This document shows positions 1 to 5,356 of a DNA stretch of 6,924 bases, piece after piece. The stretch lies in the NCBI GenBank assembly GCA_030620925.1, contig JAUXIQ010000103.1, positions 1-6,924 of the forward strand, in the 5' to 3' direction. Numbering within the stretch: the stretch's first letter is position 1; each line of letters begins with the position of its first letter. The notes beneath the pieces are model-generated. The model was not told the DNA's origin and did no database searches. It saw only the letters and a list, made by a program, of their open reading frames with translations. This DNA is from Nitrospinota bacterium (GTDB taxonomy: Bacteria > JAUXIQ01). The translations under genes were made by a program, and so were the position numbers.

Positions 1-556
1 ATACCCTGAGGAAAAGGAACGCCTTTTCCCCGGCCGACTGCCGGTCCATCCAATATTTAATATGGCCTTCCAGGTCCAGGCATACTATGGACGGTCTTAT
101 CCCCGCCTCTTCCAGCAGGTTGATATACCCTTCCAGGGTGGTCTTTTCAGCCGCTGCTATCGCTCCTTCCAGGCCGCCGGAACGCCCGGCGGTGCGCAGA
201 CGGTAACCATAAATAACGCTTTCCAGGGGGATGGGAATATGTTTTTCCACCTCGAACCTGAGGATTTTCTCAGCGTCCTCGCGGGCGACTTCCGGGAGCT
301 GTAAGTATGTGGTGATGGCCTCCCGAGCGGAGATGGATAGAACGACGGTCTCCGTATTCAAGCGGTTCCGCAGCACGAAAGAGCTTATCTCATCGCTGTA
401 TCCCTTGTCTTCAAGCCAGGAAAACCCGTCGCCGCCGGGGAGGATGATCCTGTTGTATGCCCGGAGTATGTACAACCGGTAAGAGCGCTCCAGGTAGGAA
501 AGCGTCAGCGCTTCACGGTCCACGGCAACGATACATATGTTTTTCGGCTTGCCCAA
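1..556 (-). CDS. gspL: GspL, PilM-like cytoplasmic part, 3' end cut by window edge
   Basis: N-terminal 185 residues of an actin-like-fold protein of the GspL/PilM family, which recruits GspE to the T2SS inner-membrane platform. The start is TTG at 556, supported by AAAGGAG 7 nt upstream; no in-frame ATG lies near. The residues YLQLPEVAREDAEK (84-97), ILRFEVEKHIPIPLESV (98-114) and YGYRL (116-120) match the hallmark PilM/GspL segment, and the IRPSIVCLDLEG region (153-164) fits the next strand of that fold. The first strand reads ICIVAVDREALTL (7-19), without the DIGSSxxK phosphate motif of PilM, so nucleotide binding is probably lost, as in GspL. Position directly after gspK supports gspL. It appears to start its own transcription unit. 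The transmembrane helix and periplasmic domain expected of GspL lie beyond the window, so a PilM-like protein without them cannot be ruled out. Confidence 0.85.
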   Translation of the reverse strand, partial: MGKPKNICIVAVDREALTLSYLERSYRLYILRAYNRIILPGGDGFSWLEDKGYSDEISSFVLRNRLNTETVVLSISAREAITTYLQLPEVAREDAEKILRFEVEKHIPIPLESVIYGYRLRTAGRSGGLEGAIAAAEKTTLEGYINLLEEAGIRPSIVCLDLEGHIKYWMDRQSAGEKAFLFLRV

Positions 557-646
557 AACAGCACTCCTTTTGCTGTGCGGACTGTTGTGCTCCCATCCGC
601 CCGCAGGGCTCCTCGCAACTTTATGCGGGTAGAAGCATCTGTCTAC
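557..646 (-). promoter_or_regulatory. Structured 5' leader of gspL with consecutive hairpins
   Basis: Reading the minus strand from the predicted start, four inverted repeats lie nearly end to end: GTAGA/TCTAC (646-642 with 633-629), CCCGCA/TGCGGG (629-624 with 605-600), GCGGA/TCCGC (600-596 with 581-577) and ACAGCA/TGCTGT (576-571 with 563-558). The second can be replaced by two local stems, CGCA/TGCG and GCCC/GGGC, so mutually exclusive folds exist. It was compared from memory with cyclic-di-GMP (GEMM), cobalamin, TPP, SAM, fluoride and THF riboswitch consensus sequences, and none matched. It may be a regulatory leader of unknown kind or a chance set of short stems. Confidence 0.4.
558..576 (-). 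promoter_or_regulatory. gspL Shine-Dalgarno displayed as a hairpin loop
   Basis: ACAGCA (576-571) and TGCTGT (563-558) form a perfect 6-pair stem whose 7-nt loop is exactly AAAGGAG, the gspL ribosome binding site. The site is 7 nt before the TTG start at 556, so it decides that start. The stem ends one nucleotide before the start codon, so its stability could affect initiation. Confidence 0.6.
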
Positions 647-652
647 GTAGGT

Positions 653-682
653 ATTATAGCGAATATAGGCCAGTTTTAGCAA
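653..682 (-). promoter_or_regulatory. Predicted sigma-70-type promoter for gspL
   Basis: A perfect TATAAT -10 box reads at 658-653 on the minus strand. It is preceded, 18 nt away, by TTGCTA (682-677), which matches four of six positions of TTGACA. The expected transcription start is near 646, giving a leader of about 90 nt before gspL. It is in the only long non-coding gap of the cluster and faces the gene, which supports a real promoter. No operator was recognised. Confidence 0.6.
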
Positions 683-689
683 ACAGCAA

Positions 690-709
690 CCGCCCGGCTT
701 GCAAGGCGG
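690..709 (-). terminator. Weak terminator-like stem after gspK
   Basis: On the minus strand CCGCC (709-705) pairs with GGCGG (694-690) over a 10-nt loop, about 70 nt after the gspK stop. The downstream bases TTGCTGTTTGCT are only partly T-rich, so this is a poor intrinsic terminator at best. It lies just before the gspL promoter and could partly insulate the two units. Confidence 0.3.
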
Positions 710-777
710 CTTCACATCTACCGAACACCCCTGAAGAGGAATTCCCCCATGAAAACCCTCATCTCAGAACCGCTCTT

Positions 778-1779
778 TCAGGGCCGGTAAAAGTTATCGT
801 TCCAGCCGGTGATCCGTAGTACGTTCTGCCGCCCCCTTCCGCGCCGCAATACGTCCGCCCGGATGACTCTCTTTCCCTCCCCCATATCGTTGCTTCCGGT
901 GGCCTCTATGGTAAAGTAACTCGATTTCAGGGCGGGTCTGAACGTCCCCCTGGGGAACCTGTTCAGGAGCGCGGGTATGGAGCGATGGGGTCGGCCTGAA
1001 AGCAGGGTAACAAGTTTGGCATCATCGTATCCCAGGGCTCTGAGCACCTCCTCCGGCGCGGAATTGATGTTCACCCTGTTGGAGCCGGTGATACTGATGA
1101 AATTCACCAATCCTTTATATCCCCCTTCCTCGACGTCCTTATAAGGCGTTCCGTAAAATATTTCCGCGGTTACCCCCTTGATCAGCAACAACTCTTCAAC
1201 GGTGCTGAAACGTCCGTCCTTGGCGTGATAGGGGGGGGTCAGGCTCAAATAATAGCTGTCTTCCGCTCCGTTCAGGCGGTGGAGGTCGTCTTTGTCCACC
1301 CAATCCTGCATGGAATCTACTATGGTATCCCTCGTCTTTTTTTCCTTGATCCCCGTTTGCAGTAGTAGCTCATTCAGTATTGAGCTGTTTCTCACCGCCA
1401 CGTTGACGTTGATCCTCCCTTCCTTATCTATTACTCGATAACTGTAAGTGCCTTCTCCCAGGTGGGTTCTCCGCCCGGCGGCCATCTCACCCCCCATTCC
1501 AGGTGTTTCCATTATCCCCCCCGGCAACGGCTCGATCTTTGCGAAGACTACGTTCCCTTCGCCATCCAGGTAATTGAAATCGAAGTCGACGGACAATTCG
1601 GCCAACGCTCTCTCCACGCCGGCCCTGGCCAGATAGTAGAATTGCATGTCATCTTTAAAATTCCTGGTAATGTTAACCTCGGTGCGCATGGAATAAGCGA
1701 ACTCGGTCACTATGACCGTGAGGAGCGCCATTATCCACAATACCATCAGGAGAGCTATGCCCCGCTCATTTCTTTTCAT
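778..1779 (-). CDS. gspK: GspK, large minor pseudopilin at the pseudopilus tip
   Basis: Largest minor pseudopilin, thought to cap the pseudopilus tip. The leader MKRNERG is cut before IALLMVLWIMALLTVIV. The usual +5 Glu is replaced by Met12, which is the known pattern for GspK. Conserved GspK elements are visible: YYLARAGVERAL (48-59), the RINVN segment (122-126), DWVDKDD (159-165) and LNGAEDSYYLSLTPPY (169-184), which holds putative calcium ligands, then STVEELLLIKGVT (192-204) and a second helix-hairpin-helix-like block VNINSAPEEVLRALG (237-250). The 333 residues agree with the family. A Gly/Met-rich insert sits at about 86-101. An 8-C tract occurs in the coding strand inside the TPP codons without breaking the frame. 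The start ATG forms ATGA with the gspJ stop. No gene follows for 221 nt. Confidence 0.96.
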   Translation of the reverse strand: MKRNERGIALLMVLWIMALLTVIVTEFAYSMRTEVNITRNFKDDMQFYYLARAGVERALAELSVDFDFNYLDGEGNVVFAKIEPLPGGIMETPGMGGEMAAGRRTHLGEGTYSYRVIDKEGRINVNVAVRNSSILNELLLQTGIKEKKTRDTIVDSMQDWVDKDDLHRLNGAEDSYYLSLTPPYHAKDGRFSTVEELLLIKGVTAEIFYGTPYKDVEEGGYKGLVNFISITGSNRVNINSAPEEVLRALGYDDAKLVTLLSGRPHRSIPALLNRFPRGTFRPALKSSYFTIEATGSNDMGEGKRVIRADVLRRGRGRQNVLRITGWNDNFYRP

Positions 1780-2450
1780 CTGCTCGGCACTCCCCTGGAA
1801 GTGCCGCCTCTCACCGCTGCGGCGGAAGTGTTTATTATACGACCGGTATATATGGGTACGATTACAGGGGGCAGTTCTATCCTTTTATCCTCTTCGATGA
1901 CCGCGGTGAGAGTTATCTCCACCGCGCCCGGAAGCCCGCGAAATTCTTTAGAGTCCCAATTCTTAAACCATTCCTTGATATCACCCTTCTCATTATAGTA
2001 TCTGAACTCAATACTTTCCGCTCCGTCGAAAAGGGGGACCGCCTTCCCCCCCGTAACCGATTCGTCGAAGGGATAACCCTCCTCCATCACCAGCCGACCC
2101 TGGGAATCGATGTAATAGGAGACCCTGCGCACCCCGTAGATGTCTGAAAGAGGCCCAAGCCCCCCGGTGGTGGTGTGGAAGGTGACCTTGTCGTTTTCAC
2201 CGACGAAACTGGTGACCTTGTCGCTGTCTGCATGGAAGGCCGAGCGCATATCCTCCATGATCTGCTCGGTCATCATCCTCAGGTGCTGATATCCGTCCAC
2301 CCGCTGGTGCCCCTTCTCCCAGGAGCGTATTCCCAGCCTCAACACACCCACCATTATGCCTATGATCATGGCCCCGATGGTGAATGCTACAAGCAGCTCT
2401 AAAAGGGTGAACCCTTTGCTGGAGTTTTTCCTCCGTTCAACCTCAAGCAT
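1776..2450 (-). CDS. gspJ: GspJ, minor pseudopilin
   Basis: Minor pseudopilin that forms the H-I-J-K tip complex of the pseudopilus. The leader MLEVERRKNSSKG is followed by the cleavage site G13/F14 and FTLLELLVAFTIGAMIIGIM, with Glu at +5 (residue 18). The post-helix RMMTEQIMEDMRSAF segment (58-72), FRYYNEKGDIKEWF (148-161) and LPGAVEITL (173-181) resemble the T2SJ/GspJ family: RxxxLxxL/M-type helix, x-YY-x strand and the LP-x-A/V-V-x-L/I strand. At 224 residues it is about normal. AGGAGG lies 11 nt before the ATG at 2450, supporting this start. It follows gspI by 25 nt, and its stop overlaps the gspK start in an ATGA, which points to coupled translation. Confidence 0.93.
   Translation of the reverse strand: MLEVERRKNSSKGFTLLELLVAFTIGAMIIGIMVGVLRLGIRSWEKGHQRVDGYQHLRMMTEQIMEDMRSAFHADSDKVTSFVGENDKVTFHTTTGGLGPLSDIYGVRRVSYYIDSQGRLVMEEGYPFDESVTGGKAVPLFDGAESIEFRYYNEKGDIKEWFKNWDSKEFRGLPGAVEITLTAVIEEDKRIELPPVIVPIYTGRIINTSAAAVRGGTSRGVPSR
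1786..1805 (-). promoter_or_regulatory. Hairpin with the gspK ribosome binding site in its loop
   Basis: On the minus strand GGCACT (1805-1800) pairs perfectly with AGTGCC (1791-1786) over an 8-nt loop TCCAGGGG. The purine-rich GGGGAG that would serve as gspK Shine-Dalgarno spans the end of the loop and the start of the second arm. The hairpin lies within the final codons of gspJ, 6 nt before the gspK ATG. Ribosomes finishing gspJ would open it, which fits translational coupling. The function is inferred; the pairing is seen directly. Confidence 0.45.
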
Positions 2451-2475
2451 GAAAGCGTCATCCTCCTGAAGGCCG

Positions 2476-2892
2476 CTAGGGATTCACCGCGGGGCTGGTT
2501 TTAAGCGTGCTCAGCTCCACATACTTCTGGCGCCCGAGCCCGGGCCATTTCACCCGTACTTTTAAAACGTGCGCCTGGACGTTTGCGTAGCGATCATCTT
2601 CCTCATCGCTCAACGGATGAGGCAAAACCTCCGTTTCCCAGGTATAGTCTGTTCCCTCGATCACCCCGCTCCCGGCCCCACCCTCCTGATTCTCATAAAA
2701 AACGGCTTCTTCCATTTTCTGTCGGGCGTAGAGGAGGGCCATGGTATACTCTTCTGAAACCTTGACCGAGCGAAGGCCCCCTGCAAACAGTTGCATCACC
2801 AGCACCAACCCCATGCCCAGGATGGCCAGGGCCACCATCACCTCAAGCAGCGTAAACCCCCGCCGATGTGTCTTAAAATCTTTCTTTCTCAA
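2476..2892 (-). CDS. gspI: GspI, minor pseudopilin
   Basis: Minor pseudopilin that nucleates the tip complex with GspJ and GspK. The 138-residue precursor has a basic leader of 12 residues (MRKKDFKTHRRG) cut before FTLLEVMVALAILGMG, with Glu at +5 (residue 17). The LLYARQKMEEAV segment (about 54-65) corresponds to the conserved A-x-x-K/Q-x-E stretch after the helix in GspI, and a short beta-rich domain follows (TDYTWETEV; HVLKVRVKW), as in the family. The start codon is TTG at 2892, inside the last codons of gspH; GGTGAGG lies about 10 nt upstream. The 20-nt overlap suggests translational coupling with gspH. Length is normal for GspI. Confidence 0.93.
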   Translation of the reverse strand: MRKKDFKTHRRGFTLLEVMVALAILGMGLVLVMQLFAGGLRSVKVSEEYTMALLYARQKMEEAVFYENQEGGAGSGVIEGTDYTWETEVLPHPLSDEEDDRYANVQAHVLKVRVKWPGLGRQKYVELSTLKTSPAVNP

Positions 2893-3496
2893 GGCTTTTT
2901 ATCCTCACCTTTCCCGTAATCGCATCCACATTAAGGTGATAACCGGTCTTTCCCCATTTTAAAATCAGTGACGACCCGCTGGAATTCCCTTTGGCGTAGA
3001 ACCTTATCTCCAGAAGGTCCTCCCGGCCGGAGGAGGAATAAGACTCTTCTTCCCTTTCCACTACAAGCCCCGGAGGCAGTTTTCCCCTCCGCAAACTGAT
3101 ACCCGGTGCAGACGATGCGCCCGTTCCCGCTTCCTTTCCCGCTCCGTTTCCGGCATAGCGTAAAACTTTTGAAGGGGCAAGGGTATAGACGCCCTTCCGG
3201 GTATCGATGATCACCTTATACGTTTCTTTTGTATGTACTGCCTGGCTTCTGGCATGGCGGAGAGCGGCGGCAAGCTCTCTGATGGCGGTCCGGTGGCGGA
3301 GGGTTTCCACGCTCTTCCTCACATCGGGAGCGATCAAGGCCAGGGCCAAACCCATGATGACCAGAACGACGACGAGTTCAAGAAAGGTAAATCCGCCCTG
3401 GGACGAAGAGCTGAGCGAACAGCTTCTCCTTCGGCCCAAAAGCGAAAGCATGGAGGGGTATTTCCCCTGGCTCTTTTTCCCCCGGTCCGAGATCAC
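2873..3496 (-). CDS. gspH: GspH, minor pseudopilin (start uncertain)
   Basis: Minor pseudopilin of the tip complex. After a serine-rich, arginine-containing leader (GRRRSCSLSSSSQGG) the prepilin peptidase site is G/FTFLE with Glu at +5, followed by the hydrophobic helix LVVVLVIMGLALALIAP. The downstream RELAAALRHARSQAV segment and the Tyr-Lys-Val beta-strand region match the GspH/FimT family (type II transport protein GspH). Three starts are possible: ATG 3541 (overlaps gspG, no ribosome site), GTG 3496 (chosen: GAGG 5 nt upstream and 7 nt after the gspG stop) and ATG 3451 (poor spacing). All keep the same mature protein. A Gly/Ala/Ser-rich stretch in the globular part (YAGNGAGKEAGTGASSAPG) looks like a flexible loop. 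The 3' end overlaps gspI by 20 nt. Assignment as H rather than another minor pseudopilin rests on its position between G and I and on the helix sequence. Confidence 0.9.
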   Translation of the reverse strand: MISDRGKKSQGKYPSMLSLLGRRRSCSLSSSSQGGFTFLELVVVLVIMGLALALIAPDVRKSVETLRHRTAIRELAAALRHARSQAVHTKETYKVIIDTRKGVYTLAPSKVLRYAGNGAGKEAGTGASSAPGISLRRGKLPPGLVVEREEESYSSSGREDLLEIRFYAKGNSSGSSLILKWGKTGYHLNVDAITGKVRIKSLEKERF

Positions 3497-3503
3497 GGCC
3501 GCC

Positions 3504-3902
3504 TCATTCCCAGCTGTTGATGGGTTTGTCGCCTCCACCATTCGAGGTCAGCCGGTAGTCCTTGCCGCCGTCCTGAACCTCATACAGGTACTCTTCGCCC
3601 CAGGGGTCCAGGGGAATCTTGTTCTTCCTCAGGTAGGGACCATCCCATTTGTCTTGCGAAGATTGGACCAGCTCCTCCAACCTGTTGGGGTATCCCCCCA
3701 GGTCCAGGCGGTAGCTGTCAAGCGCGGTGGCGAACAGCTCTATCTGAGCCCGCGCCGTCGCTCTCTTGGATTTCTCCACCTTGCCGAAAAGGCGCGGCCC
3801 CACGAGGGACGCCAGCAGGCCGATGATTACTATCACCACCAGCAATTCTATGAGCGTGAACCCCCTCTGCCTGGATCCGGCTCTCGCATCTCCCATGCCC
3901 AT
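3504..3902 (-). CDS. gspG: GspG, major pseudopilin
   Basis: Main subunit of the periplasmic pseudopilus. The type III prepilin leader is a short basic stretch (GSRQRG) cut after Gly14 by prepilin peptidase, giving mature FTLIELLVVIVIIG with the conserved Glu at +5 (residue 19). The long hydrophobic helix, the RAxARAQI-type segment (48-54), LDxYRLDxGxYP (61-72), DGPYLRKNKIPLDPWG (87-102) and YLYE (105-108) are all characteristic of GspG. The protein is 132 residues. The C-terminal calcium loop looks short: LTSNGGGDKPINSWE where many family members have a longer, acidic, glycine-rich loop. The start at 3902 was chosen because GGAGG sits 9 nt upstream; the second ATG two codons on would be 15 nt away. 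No recognisable promoter was found in the 98-nt gap after gspF, so co-transcription with gspEF is likely. Confidence 0.97.
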   Translation of the reverse strand: MGMGDARAGSRQRGFTLIELLVVIVIIGLLASLVGPRLFGKVEKSKRATARAQIELFATALDSYRLDLGGYPNRLEELVQSSQDKWDGPYLRKNKIPLDPWGEEYLYEVQDGGKDYRLTSNGGGDKPINSWE

Positions 3903-3911
3903 ATCCGGGTA

Positions 3912-3924
3912 CCTCCACTCGAGG
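3912..3924 (-). promoter_or_regulatory. gspG Shine-Dalgarno, possibly in a small hairpin
   Basis: The GGAGG core upstream of the gspG ATG lies at 3916-3912 on the minus strand. CCTC at 3924-3921 can pair with GAGG at 3915-3912 over a five-nucleotide loop. The Shine-Dalgarno sets the gspG start. The four-pair stem is weak, so any masking effect is speculative. Confidence 0.5.
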
Positions 3925-4000
3925 AAAAATTTATACCGGAAAGACTGCTCAACCTCTCACAACAAACACTTTTAAGCTCAACTGCCATCCCGATGCGGAA

Positions 4001-5218
4001 TTAAAAAGGAATATCGTTTATGCTGAAAATGGCCAGAAGCATGGACAACACTATGAACCCCACTATGGCCCCCAGGATGAGTATCATGGTCGGCTCCATG
4101 AGTGCTATGAGCCTCTTAACGGTGGTTTGCACCTGCTTCTCATAGGTATCAGCAGCCTTGTACAGCATCATCTCCAGGTTGCCCGTCTCTTCACCGACAG
4201 ACACCATCCTGATGAACAGGGGAGGGAAAACGCCCGTCTTGTCCAGCGGCTCGGAGATTCCTCCTCCCTCCCTGAGCCTCTCGCTTGCTTCCCGAACCGC
4301 CCTGGCGAAAACCCGGTTACCGACCGAATCTCCGACCACCAGCAGGGATTGATAGAGAGGAATACCGTTGGCCAGCAGCGTCCCCAGTGTTCGGGCGAAG
4401 CGAGCGGTTTCATTGAGCAGAAAAAACTTCCCCAGCACCGGCAGCTTTATCTTGGTGCCGTCATACCAGACCGATCCCTGCTCCGTGTTCCGGTAAGCGC
4501 GTATGCTCAGAAGCACCGCCGTGATGCACAGGGCTATCAACCACCAATAATCCTTCACTCCCACGCTCAAAGTAATCAGCACCTGGGTAGAGGCGGGCAG
4601 TGCTCTTCCCTGCTCGGCGAAAATCTGGGCGAACCTGGGTATCACCATGGTGAGCAGTATGGCCACCGCCGCGCCGCCCACGGTGACCAGTATGATGGGG
4701 TAGAGCATGGCCGAAATTATATACTCCCTTACCTCCTGCGCATTTTCCATGTACCCCGCCAACCGCTCCACGACGTTCTCCAGGAAGCCCCCCGTCTCAC
4801 CGGCACGAACCATGTTCACGTAGGTGTTGGAAAACAGTCTGGGGTGCTGCGCCAGGCACTCGGAGAGGGAGCTTCCGCTCCTCAGCTCATTGAGAATTTC
4901 GCGGATAACTTCTCTCATTCGGGGATTTTCCGCCAGGTCTGAAAGGGTGTCCAGACTCCGCTCAAGCGGGAAACCGGCGCTCAGGAGGGTGGCCAGCTCA
5001 CGGGTGAAGGTGGTCACGTCCAGACTCTTGACCCTTTTGAAATAAACTCCGACCTCTGCGCCGGACTGGACGTCGAGGGCCGAGGGTGTCTCAACTTTTA
5101 TGGGATATAGACCAAGTGACTGGAGGCGGTTCACCACCACCTGCTCATCCCTGGCTTCCATGGTGCCGTCCACTATGCCGCCCTCTTTGTTGGCGGCTTT
5201 ATATGTGTAGTGTGCCAT
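4001..5218 (-). CDS. gspF: GspF, type II secretion inner-membrane platform protein
   Basis: Polytopic protein at the centre of the T2SS inner-membrane platform, which contacts GspE and GspL and is thought to couple ATP hydrolysis to pseudopilin insertion. The 405 residues match the usual family length. An N-terminal segment (MAHYTYKAAN...) with the GTMEARDE stretch (18-25) is followed by two repeated T2SSF cytoplasmic domains, about 68-190 and 270-395. Each has the FTRxLxTLLxxGxPL-type opening (FTRELATLLSAGFPL at 71-85; FARTLGTLLANGIPL at 274-288) and a VxxGExxG motif (VRAGETGG at 137-144; VSVGEETG at 339-346). Hydrophobic segments at about 170-193, 224-240 and 376-398 give the expected three transmembrane helices. 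The ATG at 5218 has only a weak upstream ribosome binding site (GAAGAGA). It lies 138 nt after gspE, with the hairpin between them. Confidence 0.97.
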   Translation of the reverse strand: MAHYTYKAANKEGGIVDGTMEARDEQVVVNRLQSLGLYPIKVETPSALDVQSGAEVGVYFKRVKSLDVTTFTRELATLLSAGFPLERSLDTLSDLAENPRMREVIREILNELRSGSSLSECLAQHPRLFSNTYVNMVRAGETGGFLENVVERLAGYMENAQEVREYIISAMLYPIILVTVGGAAVAILLTMVIPRFAQIFAEQGRALPASTQVLITLSVGVKDYWWLIALCITAVLLSIRAYRNTEQGSVWYDGTKIKLPVLGKFFLLNETARFARTLGTLLANGIPLYQSLLVVGDSVGNRVFARAVREASERLREGGGISEPLDKTGVFPPLFIRMVSVGEETGNLEMMLYKAADTYEKQVQTTVKRLIALMEPTMILILGAIVGFIVLSMLLAIFSINDIPF

Positions 5219-5323
5219 TCTCTTCGAACCCCTGTTTTAAGGGCATTCTTTATGTTAGACGAAGGAAGCGATGCCTCGAATATATCGCATTTCACCCCCC
5301 TGGAGGATTTCCTGATAGGAAGG

Positions 5324-5354
5324 ACGCGAGGGGCGTATGGTCTTCCCCTCACGC
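5324..5354 (-). other. Strong hairpin directly after the gspE stop codon
   Basis: In the minus-strand RNA the arm CGTGAGGGG (5353-5345) pairs with CCCCTCGCG (5333-5325). This gives nine pairs, including one G-U wobble, closed over an 11-nt loop; a further G-U pair can form at 5354/5324. It begins three nucleotides after the gspE TGA. No U-run follows (the next bases are TCCTTCCTATC), so it is not a classical intrinsic terminator. It could act as an RNA-processing or 3'-stabilising element, or as a partial attenuator between gspE and the genes from gspF on; that role is inference. The rest of the gspE-gspF gap (5219-5323) shows no supported gene. Confidence 0.6.
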
Positions 5355-5356
5355 TG

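Noticed and set aside
562-564. GTG at 564 as the gspL start.
   Set aside because: It is in a different frame from the PilM-like protein and overlaps the Shine-Dalgarno itself. TTG at 556 is in frame with correct spacing.
557-646. The gspL leader as a cyclic-di-GMP (GEMM) riboswitch, which is known upstream of some secretion and pilus genes.
   Set aside because: The conserved GEMM blocks (for example the GCAAAGCC-type core and tetraloop receptor) could not be found in the sequence.
457-819. A 120-codon plus-strand open frame across the gspK-gspL gap.
   Set aside because: It is Cys/Pro/Arg-rich with no domain, runs into the ends of both gsp genes, and conflicts with the minus-strand promoter and gspL ribosome site.
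1498-1524. The GspK pseudopilin lacking the +5 glutamate and carrying a Gly/Met-rich insert, as a possible sign of a defective gene.
   Set aside because: Absence of the +5 Glu is normal for GspK, and the insert falls between conserved blocks that are otherwise intact. The gene looks functional.
3903-4000. A possible promoter before gspG (TTGAGC and TATAAA on the minus strand).
   Set aside because: The boxes are only 11 nt apart, and the alternative -35 candidates are 21 nt or more away. This does not fit a sigma-70 promoter.
5255-5290. An 11-codon open frame (starting MRYIRG) on the minus strand in the gspE-gspF gap, preceded by GGGGGGTG.
   Set aside because: It is too short and has no recognisable leader-peptide feature such as a run of one amino acid. 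The G-rich stretch is not a good Shine-Dalgarno, so a chance frame is more likely.
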